64,000 nucleotides of DNA from Muscardinus avellanarius (Eukaryota > Chordata > Mammalia > Rodentia > Gliridae): contig OY726560.1 in the NCBI GenBank assembly GCA_963383645.1, positions 88,671,093-88,735,092 of the forward strand, given 5' to 3'. The notes below the pieces were generated by a model. The model did not search any database. It saw nothing but the letters and a program-made list of their open reading frames with translations, and had not been told where the DNA came from. Of the stretch, positions 51,179 through 61,755 are shown piece after piece. Numbering within the stretch: the first letter of the stretch is position 1; each line of letters begins with the position of its first letter. The position numbers were made by a program, and so were the translations under genes.

Positions 51179-52379
51179 GGTGACATTTAATATTCAATTA
51201 CAGGAAAGTGTATCATTTAATTTCTATCCCTCCTTCCCTTCCAAAAGAAAAATAATGTTTGTGGATCATGGAAAGAAAATAGAGCATTTCTAGGCATTAA
51301 CAATGTTACATACAGGAAATAATTATATTCCAGTTGACAGATTTCTCATTATATTTGCAGTAAAATATATCCACCAGGAAGAATAAGAATACTTAGACTA
51401 CCTACAGAGTATCTAATTCATCAATGTAGAAATTGGCGATCAGCTCTGAACTATTGCCATTACATGATTGTCCTTCTTCCTGAAGATTCAATGTGGATTT
51501 CAGGTTTCAGCAGACAAGAGTTGTAGAAAAAAGGAACTGCTACTTTGTCTTTTGAAACCACCTGCATGATATAGAGAGCAAAAGGAGCCCATGATGAGTC
51601 GCAGTTATGAAGAGAAGACATAATCACTAGATAGCTCATTTAGTGTTAATATATTAAGCTCTCTGAATGCCTTCCTTGGATAACCAATCTTATTTAAATT
51701 AAGCATAATGACTTTAAACATTTTTTTCTCTCAAGAGTGATCCCCAAAGTATATTTATAATCATTCTCAGTATAAGGTAAACCCTTCAGTTGCTAGAAAA
51801 TATGTTTGCTAAATTTGTTTCCCCACAGTTAAGTAAAATACTTTTTCCTGAGCTATTATGCTGTAGATAAATCAATCCTTATCTGAGGCACATTTGCAGG
51901 AGAGCAGAACATACTGGGCTGGAAAATTCTGGTGGCAAGGGAGGTCAGCTGTGTAGTAGAGCCCTGTCCATGACCAGCAGAACAGGTGATCAGTAGAACT
52001 TGATATAGTTAGGTGTGCTACTTGCTGGTTTCAAAATGACTAAGAATTAAGACAAGACCAGAGCTTTAAAGCAAGCACAGGGCCTGCCGAGCAGGAGACT
52101 GTAGATCTTACTTCCAGGAAGCTGGCCCTGGAGCTGGGGTCTGGTATCCTCTCTCCTCTCTAGGTCTGTGCTGTTCCCTTTTACTCTGGTTCAAACCTTT
52201 TACTTCTGTGAGATTAGAATGGATCAGAAACACTATTAGAAGTCGGAATTTTCCCCACCAGCACAAAGTCTGGCCCGGGTCCTCAGCTTCTTCCCTCCTC
52301 TGGAACCTGGGGTTATTCTCTCTTCAGTCCAGGAAACCTTTTGATTGATGTCAATTTGCTGCACGTTTTGCCTCATGTA
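51179..52379. other. SINE-free unique sequence
   Basis: About 1.2 kb with no recognised repeat or exon. Confidence 0.35.
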
Positions 52380-52515
52380 GGTTGTGAGCTACTTGATAAA
52401 AGCCCATGCCTCAGACTTAGATCTCGTATTACTAACCACAGTATCTTTTCCATGGGAGTTGGAACCAAAATGATCACATTTGTACAACGACTGAATGGAA
52501 CTACTCAGGAAGGTA
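52380..52515 (+). mobile_element. L2-like LINE 3' remnant
   Basis: 'gttgtgagctacttgataaa', 'cccatgcctcagactta' and the closing 'gactgaatggaa' follow the 3' terminus pattern of L2/MIR-type repeats. The donor-like 'gaaggtaagg' at its end makes the 60-codon frame look like an exon, but the repeat explanation is better. Confidence 0.5.
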
Positions 52516-52591
52516 AGGCTTAGGAAAACATTACTCTCAGGTCTTAGGGTATTAAAAAAAACTTGATATTAACTATCAAAAAGTCAACTTT

Positions 52592-52806
52592 AACTGAGCG
52601 TGGTGATGCACGCCTTTACACTGAGTACTTGGGAAGCTTAGTCAGGAAGATTATATGTTCAAAGTCAGCCTCAGTAACTCAGTGAGGCTCACATCAACTT
52701 AGTGAGACCTGGTTTCCAAATAAAAAATAAAGTAGGGCCAGGGGTGTATCTCAGAGGTAGAATACCCCTGGGTTCAATTTCTAGCACCACAAAAAAGAAA
52801 AAAAAG
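52592..52806 (+). mobile_element. B1-dID SINE, group A
   Basis: 'actgagcgtggtgatgcacgc', 'ctgagtacttgggaagctta', tail 'aggggtgtatctcagaggtag' with 'gggttcaatttctagcacc'. It faces the next SINE. Confidence 0.92.
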
Positions 52807-52844
52807 TTACCTTTGCCTTATTTTTTTCAATGTATTATAATTGA

Positions 52845-52847
52845 GAG

Positions 52848-52889
<42 letters not shown>

Positions 52890-52920
52890 GTTGTTGTTGT
52901 TGTTATTGTTGTTGGTGGTG
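52845..52920 (+). repeat. (GT)n(TTG)n compound microsatellite
   Basis: About 19 GT units, then TTG/TTA and GGT triplets up to the tail of the next antisense SINE. Confidence 0.97.
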
Positions 52921-53110
52921 GTGGTACTAAGGATTGAATCCCAGGGGCATTCGACATTCAAGCTATACTCCCAGCCCTTTTTATTTTTTACCTTATTTTA
53001 TTATTTTGTTGTTGTTGTTTTGAAACAAGGTCTTGTTAAATTGCTGAGGCTGGCCTTCCTGTCTCAGCCTGCCAAGCACTGGGATAACAGGCAGGTACCA
53101 CCACACCTGA
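52918..53110 (-). mobile_element. B1-dID SINE, group A
   Basis: Antisense: 'ggtactaaggattgaatccc', 'caagctatactcccagccc', 'gaaacaaggtcttgttaaatt', 'gtaccaccacacctg'. Confidence 0.92.
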
Positions 53111-53137
53111 GAGTAATTGATTTTAAGTTTTAATTGT

Positions 53138-53374
53138 ATTTTTTTTTTTTTTTTTTTTGGTGTGTGTGTGTGGGGGGGTACTGGGCATGGAAGCCAGGGA
53201 CATTCTACCTCTGAGCGACACTCCCAGCCCTATTTTTTATTCTTTATTTTGAAACAGGGTCTCACTGAATTGCAAGGGCCTCACTAAGTAGTTGGGGCTG
53301 GCCGCAAACCGCAATCCACCTGTCTCAGCTTCCCAAATGCTGGGATTACAAGCGTGTGCCACCGTGCCTGGCTT
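53138..53374 (-). mobile_element. B1-dID SINE, group A/B
   Basis: Antisense with T-run at 53138-53158 and a short GT run: 'ggtactgggcatggaagcc', 'gagcgacactcccagccc', 'cactaagtagttggggctgg', 'gtgtgccaccgtgcctgg'. Confidence 0.94.
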
Positions 53375-53699
53375 AATTTTATCTCTTAAAGTGTTTCTCA
53401 TGAAATGTTGGTGAGTACTGTGTGGATTTTGGTGATCATATAAGATTAGAAATACTTAGTAAAACAATAATATGGCAAACACTATACTGATCCTTGTTCA
53501 TTTTCATGCCTACTACCTTAGACAAGGATCCCATTATCCCCTGCCTGAGATAGTGCCTCCTCTTCTGATTGTCCACATTCTTAGTGAAATAATTCTATGT
53601 AAATAATGCTCTCCCCGCGCCGCATGTGGAAACGGGGCTCACAGGCTTGTCACAGGATTCTCTCCTTAAGCTCTCCTGCTCGTGGTTCTCACCTTGGGT
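53375..53699. other. No feature recognised
   Basis: Unique sequence. Confidence 0.3.
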
Positions 53700-53885
53700 C
53701 ATTTCGCCTCGCAGGACCTTTGGCAATCTCTGTAGATGGTTTTGTCACAATTTGGGCTGTACGGGCAGGTGTTTTGGTATCTAGTGCGTAGAGCCTGGGA
53801 TGCTGGTAGCCATCCTACGATGCCCAGACCCACCTTACAACAGAGTCGGCCAGCCCCAAATAATAATGGTATGTGTTAGGTCACG
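53700..53885. mobile_element. MER20-like hAT DNA transposon remnant
   Basis: 'tttggcaatctctgtagatgg', 'gttttgtcacaatttgggc', 'ttttggtatctagtgcgtaga', 'ggatgctggtagccatccta' and 'ggccagccccaaataataat' follow MER20 in order. Better preserved than the copy at 7455. Confidence 0.75.
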
Positions 53886-53904
53886 CCACTGCTTGCTTGG
53901 GACA

Positions 53905-54130
53905 TTCACTGCTTGGTTTTCCATCTCCTGCCTATGGAATTTCTCATCCTCAAGCATGGCACTCACAGCCTGACACTAGCCTTCCTCCCCATGCACACTA
54001 GACTCCAGTCGAACCAGGTGACTCCGTTTCCATGCAGCCTGTACGTCCCTACCCCTTGCTCTCAGTGCTCCCCTTGCTTTTGCTGCAAGGCTCCCCCCAC
54101 CAACTTCTTTTCCCCAGAGCGACCACTGTT
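53905..54130 (+). mobile_element. L2 LINE remnant
   Basis: 'ccttcctccccatgcacacta', 'gactccagtcgaaccaggtg' and 'ccttgcttttgctgcaagg' match the L2 3' coding region pattern (Leu/Pro/Cys-rich). Frame broken. Confidence 0.5.
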
Positions 54131-54216
54131 CGAGCTGAAACCAGGGACCAACTCTTTAATATATGGGCCTTTAGGGGAGACTGCAGATACAAACTATGGT
54201 AAAATTCCATATATAC

Positions 54217-54403
54217 GCCGGCCGTGGTGGTGCACGCTTGTAATTCCCGCGCTTGGGAGGCGGAGACAGGAGGATCACGCAGGTTCAAAGCCAGCCGCAC
54301 GCGCTAGCTTAGGAGACCCTGTTTCCAAATAAAAATGTAAAAATAGGTCTGGGTGTGTAGCCCGGAGGTAGAAGGGCTTCCAGGAACCCCAGTACCACCA
54401 AAA
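54217..54403 (+). mobile_element. B1-dID SINE, group C (young)
   Basis: 'gccggccgtggtggtgcacgc', 'cccgcgcttgggaggcgg', B box 'ggttcaaagcc', 'gcgctagcttaggagacc', tail 'gtgtagcccggaggtagaagg'. A 16-bp perfect TSD starting 'aaaattccatatat' (54201-54216 = 54404-54419). Confidence 0.97.
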
Positions 54404-54436
54404 AAAATTCCATATATACATACATATGTTGTATGT

Positions 54437-54772
54437 GTAGTTGGCCCCCCATATATGCAGGTTTCACATAGACAAGTTCAGCCAACCATGTATCAAAAAT
54501 ATTCAGAAAAGGTATATCTGTACCAAACATTTGTAGACTTTTTTCATTATTTCCTAAACATACGGTATAACAACTATTAACATAGTTTTAAATTATATTA
54601 GATATTACAAGCAATCTAGAGATTATTCCAAATTGATAGTAGGATGTACATAGGTTTGATGGAAATACTATGCCATTTTATACAAGGACTTTCCGCATTC
54701 ATGGATTTTGGTATCCATGGCGGGTTCTAGGACCAGTGACCTACAGATCCTGAGGGAGGTCTCTGTATACAC
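54437..54772. mobile_element. Tigger/pogo-like non-autonomous DNA transposon
   Basis: 'agttggccccccatatatgc' at the left end, 'gatcctgagggaggtctctgta' at the right, 'ggattttggtatccatggcgg' and the core 'tattacaagcaatctagagat'. This is the order of a common mammalian Tc1/mariner-superfamily (pogo/Tigger-like) repeat, with imperfect terminal inverted repeats. No transposase. Confidence 0.75.
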
Positions 54773-55296
54773 ACCACGTTTTCTTTAGCCTTGCATTCAC
54801 TGATGGAGACTTAGGCTGATTCCATATCGTGGCTGTTGTGACTGATGCAGTGAATATGGAGCGCAGATGTTGCTTCAACTTTACAGATTCCATTGTCTTT
54901 GTAAATATAGTTTGAAGCGGGATTGCTGGAGCAAATGGTAATTCCGTGATCAGTTTTTAAATTTTATATTTATTTTTACTTGCATTGGTGCATTGTAGTT
55001 ATACACCATGGCAAGATTCAAAGGGATACATACACACACACGGCTGGTGTGTTTTCCTGTGTCCCGCCCTGCTCCCCCTTCCTCCTTGCTAGGCTAATTT
55101 TTTTTAAGGAACTTCCGTACTGTTTTCCATAACGTCTGTTCCGTTTATGTAGCGATGCATCTCACGAGGGTACCCCCTTTGGCCCACATCCTTCAGAACA
55201 TTTATTCTGGTTTGTTTTTATGTTTAGCCATTTTTAATGCGTGTGAGATGTTTCCTCACTGTGTTTTGGGTTTTTTTGTTTTGTTTTGTTTTGTTT

Positions 55297-55742
55297 TGAA
55301 TCCTGGAGATTGAGCCCAGGGGTGTTCTCTCTCTGAGCCCCAGCCCTATTTTTGTTTCTTCTTTATTTTGAAACAGGGTCTCCCTCAGCGGGCGTGGTGG
55401 CGCACGCTTATAATCCCAGCATTTGGGAGGCTGAGACCTGGAGGATCGCGGTTCGCGGACAGCCTCAGCTATTTAGTGAGGCCCTCTGCAACTCAGTGAG
55501 ACCCGGTTTCAAAAAAAAAAAAAATAGGGCAGGGGGTGTAGCTCAGAGGTCAAATGCCCCTGGGTTCCATCCCCAGACCTGCAAAAAAAAAAAAAAAAAA
55601 AAAAAAAGAAAGAAACAGGGTCTTCCTAAGTTTCAGAAGGCCTCATTAAGTAGCTAAAGCTCACTGTGTACCCGGATCCTCCAGTTCCAGCCTCCCAAGT
55701 ACTGGGATATGTACTGTGGCATGTAGTACCACACCTGGCTTC
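55297..55742 (-). mobile_element. B1-dID SINE, group A, host of a nested SINE
   Basis: Antisense tail at 55297-55385 ('gaatcctggagattgagccc', 'gaaacagggtctccct'), head at 55628-55742 ('aagtttcagaaggcctcatt' to 'gtaccacacctggct'). Split by the group B SINE. A (TTTTG)n tail lies at about 55266-55300. Confidence 0.93.
55386..55611 (+). mobile_element. B1-dID SINE, group B, nested
   Basis: 'cagcgggcgtggtggcgcacgc', 'agcatttgggaggctgagac', 'cgcggacagcctcagctat', tail 'gtgtagctcagaggtcaaatg' with 'ggttccatccccagacc' and a 25-A tail. TSD 55370-55385 and 55612-55627 (15 of 16) is a piece of the host SINE ('gaaacagggtc'). Confidence 0.97.
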
Positions 55743-56187
55743 TCATTCTCATTTCTGGTTTTGAGTTCCCTATGTATTTTAGATACTAAACTATTATTGG
55801 CTATGTAGTTTGCACATATTTATCTCATACTATAAATTGTCAATTCACTATTGTGTAGTGTATTTTAGTTTCTTATAAATCCCATTTTATTCTTTTTATT
55901 ATATGTGTTTCTAAGGTCAAATAAAAACAAACAACAAACAAAACCTATCACCCAGATCAGCGGCACTAAGCTTTTCCTCCTTGTTTTCTTCTAGTAACTT
56001 TACAGTTTCAGGTCTTATGTTGTGGTTCTTAGTCCGTTTGTGTTGATATTGCATATGATAGGAGAAAAGGAATCTAAGTTAATGCTTCAACTTGTAGAGA
56101 TCCAGTTTTCCCAGGACCGTTTATCAAAGGGACTCTCCTTTCCCTACTCTGTCTTCTTGGCACTTTTGTCAAAAATCAATTGAGAGC

Positions 56188-56432
56188 CCACTGTGGTGGC
56201 TCGTGCTTGTAATCCCTGTACTTGGGAGGCAAGGAGGCTGAGGCAAGAGGATTGCAAGTTTGAGGACAGCCTCCGCAAGCAGTGAGTCTCTCATCAATCT
56301 AGTGAGACGCTGTTTCAAAATAAATAAATAAATTAAATAAATAAATAAATAAATAAGTAAATAAAATAGGGCTGAGAGTGTAGCTCAGAGGTAGAATGTC
56401 CCTGGGTTCAATCCTCAGAACCAAAGAGAAGA
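56188..56432 (+). mobile_element. B1-dID SINE, group A, long linker
   Basis: 'cccactgtggtggctcgtgc', a duplicated 'gggaggcaaggaggctgagg', an (AAAT)n-expanded linker at 56320-56365, tail 'gagagtgtagctcagaggtag'. 'aatcaatt' on both sides (56168 and 56440) is the TSD. Confidence 0.95.
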
Positions 56433-56539
56433 AAAAAAAGAATCAATTCAGTATAAGTGCACAGACTCTTCATTTTGCTCCGTCTGTGTGTCTATATGAT
56501 CAGAGGTGATTTTTATTTGTATTTTATTTTATTTTATTT

Positions 56540-56750
56540 TTTATTTTGTGGTACTGGGGGTGGAACCCAGCGGCTTTCTACCTCCGGGCTACACTCCCAG
56601 ACCTATTTTATACTTTATTTGGAAACAGGGTCTCACTAAGTTGCCGAGAGCCTCACCAAGTAGCCGAGGCTGGCTTCGAACCTGCGCGGTCCTCCTGTCT
56701 CCGCCTCCCAAGCGCGGGGATCACAAGCGTGCGCCACCACGCCCGGCTTT
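56540..56750 (-). mobile_element. B1-dID SINE, group D
   Basis: Antisense: 'ggtactgggggtggaaccc', 'agcggctttctacctccggg', 'gttgccgagagcctcacc', 'gtagccgaggctggcttcg', 'cctcccaagcgcggggatc', 'gccaccacgcccggc'. Unmutated CpGs indicate youth. Confidence 0.96.
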
Positions 56751-56870
56751 TATTTTTATTATGAGACAGAGTCTTGCTAAGTTGCTGTGGCTGACCTCAC
56801 ACCTGCAATTTTCCTGTCTCAGACTCCCAAGTACTGGGATTCCGGATGTGTGCTGCCATGCTAGGCCCAT
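56751..56870 (-). mobile_element. B1-dID SINE, head part
   Basis: Antisense: 'gagacagagtcttgctaagtt' to 'gtgtgctgccatgctaggcc'. Its own tail is missing; the group D SINE abuts the A-rich linker and probably inserted there. Confidence 0.88.
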
Positions 56871-57015
56871 ACTCTTGTGTAGTATATATTTTAAGAAGGT
56901 AGAATGGCACGCCCAGTTCTGTTCTCAATGGCTTTGGCTCTTCACGCCCTTCTGTAGTTCCAGGTGAATGTTAGGGTTGGTGAAGGGGGAACCTCCCCTC
57001 AGAGAACTGGTTATT

Positions 57016-57030
57016 AAAATGACATCCTTT
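57016..57030. repeat. TSD of the 57.0-kb SINE, left copy
   Basis: 'aaaatgacatccttt'; right copy 57242-57256 differs at one base. Confidence 0.93.
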
Positions 57031-57241
57031 GGCCGGGCGTGGTGGCGCACGCTTGTAATCCCCGCACTTGGGAGGCAGAGACAGGAGGATGGCGCAGGTT
57101 CGAAGCCAGCCACACGCGCTGGCTTAGGAGACCCTGTTTCCAAATAAAAATGTAAAAATAGGTCTGGGAGTGTAGCCCGGAGGTAGAAGGGCTTCCAGGA
57201 ACCCCAGTACCACCAAAAACAAAATAAATATAAAAATAAAT
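57031..57241 (+). mobile_element. B1-dID SINE, group C (young)
   Basis: 'ggccgggcgtggtggcgcacg', 'ccccgcacttgggaggcag', B box 'ggttcgaagcc', 'gcgctggcttaggagacc', tail 'gtgtagcccggaggtagaagg', A-rich tail of about 35 bp. Confidence 0.97.
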
Positions 57242-57256
57242 AAAATAACATCCTTT

Positions 57257-59289
57257 TCTTTCAAACAGTTTTCTTTATGCCATCTCTCTCAATTTAAACT
57301 CATTCTAATTATAACTGCTAAAAATGAAAAGTTGGTGGGCATTTTTATGCCTTTGAAATTTAATAAATTTCCTTTTTTGTCCTTTGATTCCGATTTAAAT
57401 AATCTCAAATTTTTATTAATTTTTAGACTTCAATTGTTTTGTTTTGTTTACTGCTCTAAATTTTTTTACACATTTTAAGCATCAGGAAGCCAATAGTGTA
57501 CTGAATATTCTCCTTCCGGGTACACCTCTGTTTGTTAAAAACAAAATAATTAAAGGATTTGAATAAGCCTTTTAATTTTTAGTGAAGAAATTATTTCAGC
57601 ACCCTTTAGAATTTCTGTGTTTTTCATCCCATCTTGGACTCTATACAAGTGTATGAATCTTGATTGACGAGGACACTGCTGATGGTGCGCATGATTTATT
57701 GTAACCATGAAATTAAGTCCTGGGCCATATGCCCAGCGTCGAGTCTGAATCAAGGAGGCCTTCATCAGAACTCGGCAGCGAGCCTAGAAGGGCTTGTCTT
57801 TGTTCCATCTCAAGTTTCCCATTCCAGGGACTCACGTTTCACAGAAATCTGCATTGGGGAGGACGCAGAGAGACTGAATCTATGTGTGTATAGAAGTGTG
57901 TAGCAGATGTAATTAACCAGGAAAAGATCTGTTCAAAGAGAAGGAAATCCATGTCCAGCATAGAAAGATACTTGTTAAGCACGGCATGCAGGATACTTTT
58001 CATGCTGATTTTTTTTTTTCACATTTGCAGCATTGAGGCAATATTTGTGATGTTAAATTAGAATATAGAAAGATTCGGAAATTCTCAATTGGAATCTTTA
58101 GAATACAATAGAACATGTTCCCCCATAACACTATATATGATTAAAAATCCTGTTCTTGGTGTATTTTTTCTAGGGAAAAAAATGTGCTTTAAAGCACTCT
58201 ATGACTCCGAATTTGAAAAGGAGAAAGTATATTAAGTATCATTTGCTCTTAGTCTACCTTGTCCTCTTTATTACGAAGGAAAACTGGATTAAATAGCACA
58301 GTACTTTCAACTTCCCAATGGTACGTACCATGCAATACATTTTTCACATTTCAGATAGTTAACTGAAAAAATCAGTGACCAAAACACTAGACAGTGAAGA
58401 GATACTATGGCAGGACTTTGAAAATCAGATTCCTACCATGAAATATGGGGGTAATGAATTGATACAAAGTAGGAACAGGTGAATACTGCTTAATTCTACT
58501 TGTAATTCCTGTTTAAATTTCAAGAGCTATGGAATTTGGAGGTTTGGAGGCGTGACTCACATTATTAATTCAGATATGAATATATTCAATTATTAGGGAA
58601 CGGAGACTTGAATATTTTCAGAATGTTGGTCAAATCTTGGCATTAAATGTACAAAATGAGAACAGTACCATATCCAATTCAAATTGTTTATCACTGCATA
58701 AATTCAAGAATGTCTTTAGCCACAGGAAATCCAATAATCTTATAACATTTAATTAAATATACTTAGGCGACATTTCCCCATCAAAAACATCAAAGTATAA
58801 TTTTATAATCCACTGCAAACCAAATTAGTGCAGTAGAAAATGAACTAGGGGTATTCATAATTATTATTTTCTAAAATTACTTCTTAATGCCTTTTTTTTT
58901 TTACCACACTTGGTCATGCCCTCTAGTTTCCCCTAATATGTGCACATCCATTTCATTTACCAAACTTTGTTGTTTCGAGGGCCTATTATGTGCGTGGGGG
59001 GGCATAGACAAAGCTAGATAGGCAAAATTCAACTCTGTATTTCCAGTGCTTAGGACATTAGAGGACTTCAAAGTATCACTCTGGACGGATTCCCTCATTT
59101 CGAAGGATTCATATCATTTAAACTCCGCCCTTCTTTTAGTCATAATAAGAGCCTCTTGGCTCGTATTCATATGTCAAGCCGCTCTTCAGTTCCTCCTCAA
59201 CACCACTATCAAAGTATTACTAAAGCTTAACTGATTATGTACCCACCACTCAGAGCCCTTAGCAGTCCTCTTGGTACTTCACAGTGGTA
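57257..59289. other. Longest SINE-free stretch of the window
   Basis: About 2 kb of mostly AT-rich, non-repetitive DNA with a GC-richer centre (57660-57860). No open frame with splice sites is convincing. 58300-58900 is especially AT-rich. Confidence 0.4.
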
Positions 59290-59400
59290 TTCATGCTCTT
59301 GAGTGAGAAACTCAAGATCTTCCACACTTTGGCCCAATACACCCTTCAGCCTGATTCCTCATCATTCACCATCACACACACTACGCTCTAGTACCAGTCG
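59290..59400 (+). mobile_element. L2 LINE remnant
   Basis: 'caagatcttccacactttgg', 'cttcagcctgattcctcat' and 'cacactacgctctagtacc' fit the L2 3' coding pattern. Probably continues at 59955-60085. Confidence 0.5.
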
Positions 59401-59476
59401 GGTCAGTAGTATAGGATGGGATAGATTCAGGAGCAGACGTGTAGCTGGCTTTCTGACTACAGATTGTGACTTTTCT

Positions 59477-59573
<97 letters not shown>
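59477..59573 (+). repeat. (GT)n(GA)n compound microsatellite
   Basis: About 21 GT units, 'atga', then about 25 GA units. It lies between the left TSD ('acttttctg', about 59468) and the tail of the antisense SINE, so it evolved from the SINE poly(A) end. Confidence 0.98.
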
Positions 59574-59574
<1 letters not shown>

Positions 59575-59772
59575 AATACTGGGGATTTATAACCCAGGAC
59601 ATTCTATCTCCAAGATATACCCCCAGCCTTATTTTATTTCTTATTTGGAAACAGGGTCTTGCTAGGTTGATGAGAGCCTCACTACTTGCTGAGGTTGTCC
59701 TCGATCCTGTGATCCTCCTGTCTCAGCTTTCTATGTACTGAGATTATAGGTGTATGCCACCGTACCTGGCTT
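59574..59772 (-). mobile_element. B1-dID SINE, group A
   Basis: Antisense: 'actggggatttataaccc', 'aagatatacccccagcc', 'ggaaacagggtcttgctagg', 'atgccaccgtacctggct'. 'cttttctg' on both outer sides supports a TSD. Confidence 0.94.
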
Positions 59773-59781
59773 TGCTTTTCT

Positions 59782-59945
59782 GACTTCTAACTAGGTGAAC
59801 ATGGGCAGGTTACTTGAAATATGTCTCAGTTTCTTCATCTGTAAAGTAGGGCTGGTAATAAATACCGCCACATAGAATTGTTGTGATAAAAAATGAATTC
59901 ATGTGCATAAAGCATTTAGCATAGACTTTGGGATATATTATGTAC
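59782..59945 (+). mobile_element. MIR SINE remnant
   Basis: 'gacttctaactaggtgaaca', 'gggcaggttacttgaaat', 'ctcagtttcttcatctgtaa', 'agtagggctggtaataaata', 'gcataaagcatttagcatag': nearly the whole MIR body in order. Confidence 0.88.
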
Positions 59946-59954
59946 TTGCAGAGA

Positions 59955-60085
59955 CCTGCTAGCGTGTTTTCCCCTTACCTTTGTTCATGTTGCTTCCCCT
60001 GCCTGGGAAGCCCATTTTACTCCTTCATTTCCATTGGTTTTTGTCCATGTCGAAATTCTACCTATCCCTATGCCCAGTGATTGGT
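59955..60085 (+). mobile_element. L2 LINE remnant
   Basis: 'cttacctttgttcatgttgc', 'ttcccctgcctgggaagccc' and 'tgtcgaaattctacctat' continue the L2 pattern of 59290-59400. Confidence 0.5.
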
Positions 60086-60201
60086 CTGCAGTCTATACTC
60101 TTAATCACTAAGCTAAATTGTCTTTACCATAATAACATAAAAATTAATTTCATGATAAAAATATTTTTGTTTTCAGATGAAATACTATAAGCAGTGATGT
60201 A

Positions 60202-60220
60202 GACATTTGTGGTTTATTTT
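60202..60220. repeat. TSD of the 60.2-kb SINE, left copy
   Basis: 19 bp starting 'gacatttgtggtttat', identical at 60424-60442. Confidence 0.97.
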
Positions 60221-60423
60221 TTATTTATTTATTTTTTTGGTGGTACTGGGGTTCCTGGAAGCCCTTCTACCTCCGGGCTACACTCCCAGACCTATTTTTA
60301 CATTTTTATTTGGAAACAGGGTCTCTTAAGCCAGCGCACGCGGCTGGCTTCGAACCTGCGCGATCCTCCTGTCTCTGCCTCCCAAGCGCGGGTATTACAA
60401 GCGTGCGCCACCACGCCCGGCAT
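60221..60423 (-). mobile_element. B1-dID SINE, group C (youngest-looking)
   Basis: Antisense: 'ggtactggggttcctggaagcc', 'ctacctccgggctacactcc', 'ctcttaagccagcgcacgc', 'ggctggcttcgaacctgcg', 'cctcccaagcgcgggtatt', 'gccaccacgcccggc'. A perfect 19-bp TSD and nearly all CpGs kept. Confidence 0.98.
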
Positions 60424-60442
60424 GACATTTGTGGTTTATTTT

Positions 60443-61745
60443 ATGAAAGGCAATGCTAAATGGAAGATTGTGAAAGTAAAAGAATTTCAAACAATGAGCA
60501 CCCATCTAAATAATTAAAAGATTCAAGTTGTCCTTGATCAAGGGGTCATGCAGAAGGTCTTCTCGTAAAGAGCCTTCCTGGGGATTCTTTATTTTGTGGT
60601 CAAAGAGACGTTTAAATGTACCTTTCTTTCCACCTTGAGAATTATGGTCCATTCCTCACTGCTCAGCATACCTGTAAGCAGTTAATGGGCTGGAACATTT
60701 TGATTCATTGAGAGATGGTTTATGAAGAAATTTTCAGGGATAACATTCAAGTAATATTGGAACCCATCTTTTTAACAGGCTTTCAACAGGCAGTAAAGTA
60801 GAGACTCCCTGGTGAGATGTCACAGAAGAGACTGTCCTGTTTTGCAGAGAATTATATGTTACTTCTCGCTGCCTGAACACTCCAGGGTACTGGCTTTCGA
60901 GAAGAGCAAGCAAAGTACTTGTCAAGAAAAAAGAAATGGAAAGAGTCCTAAACAAGTTTCTTGATCACAGATAGAGAAATCAACTTTAGCTAATAAGCAA
61001 AAAGAAAAGAATTGGATATGCATTGATACGATAACCGGCAGGCTAAAGGACTAAGCTTGGGAATTAACTGGAAAACAAAGAAACGTGAGATCCTTGGAAA
61101 TAGGCAGAAAGGATTTATCTACGAATGGGAACTATCCCATTGATATGCAGGGCAATGAACTATATCCAATTATTTTTTCCTCTTTGCATTGCATTACTGG
61201 ATCAAGATGTTATCTAAAAGACAGTATCTCTTTGTGCCAAGTCAATATCACTTGTCCATTCTCTATCTCTGTCCCTATTCCATATCTGTTGGCACAGATA
61301 TTTGGATGGGAGGATCTGTCCACCCCATCCAAAGCAGAATCTAATCACCTGGATCAGTATTTTTACCCTTTCTCCTAAGACTATCACAATAGGAGTGAGG
61401 TAATTGCTCCGAGGGCGGTCACAGGGCTCCGAGGAATGGATGCAAGATAGGCACTAAATGATAGGCATCACTCCAGATGCTGGATGCCTGGCAACATGAG
61501 GAGGAGCTCAGCCAACACGGCATGGATCCCACAGGCCTGCGTCAAGACTAAAAAATATAGAAAAGGTGATATTCTGGAGGGAAAAAAAATGTTTATCTAA
61601 GTTATCTTCATCAATAAGCATAATTAATGAAAAAAATGGATTCAAACTAAAGGACAGAGAGTAAAGTTAAATTGAACCAAAAACCAGCTAACACTTTTCT
61701 CCATTGGTTTCAATCAGAAAGTGGCTCTCTTAATTAACAGAAGTT
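60443..61745. other. SINE-free unique sequence
   Basis: 1.3 kb with no recognised repeat. Frames at 60734-60955 (-) and 61085-61378 (+, 97 codons) show no motif I know and lack splice framing. Confidence 0.35.
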
Positions 61746-61755
61746 TCATCTTTCC

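Larger units (their letters stand above)
54773..56520 (-). mobile_element. Old L1M, antisense, cut into pieces
   Basis: Antisense ORF2-type text: 'ctgattccatatcgtggctg' (54819), 'actgttttccataacgtctg' (55119), 'ttgagttccctatgtatttt' (55763), 'gtttatcaaagggactctcc' (56118) and 'ttttgtcaaaaatcaattg' (56163), then 'aatcaattcagtataagtgc' (56440) after a SINE. About 1.1 kb of heavily mutated L1 interrupted by the SINEs at 55297 and 56188. An L1 3'-end-like piece ('gcattggtgcattgtagtta') at 54983 is mixed in. Confidence 0.75.

Noticed and set aside
52341..52523. Exon with donor 'gaaggtaagg'
   Set aside because: The sequence reads better as the 3' end of an L2/MIR-type repeat, and the peptide has no recognisable motif.
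56506..56967. 153-codon frame with 'LPPGYTPRPIL' and 'CLRLPSTGI' phrases
   Set aside because: These phrases recur in many frames of the window and are antisense B1-dID SINEs in translation, not a protein family.
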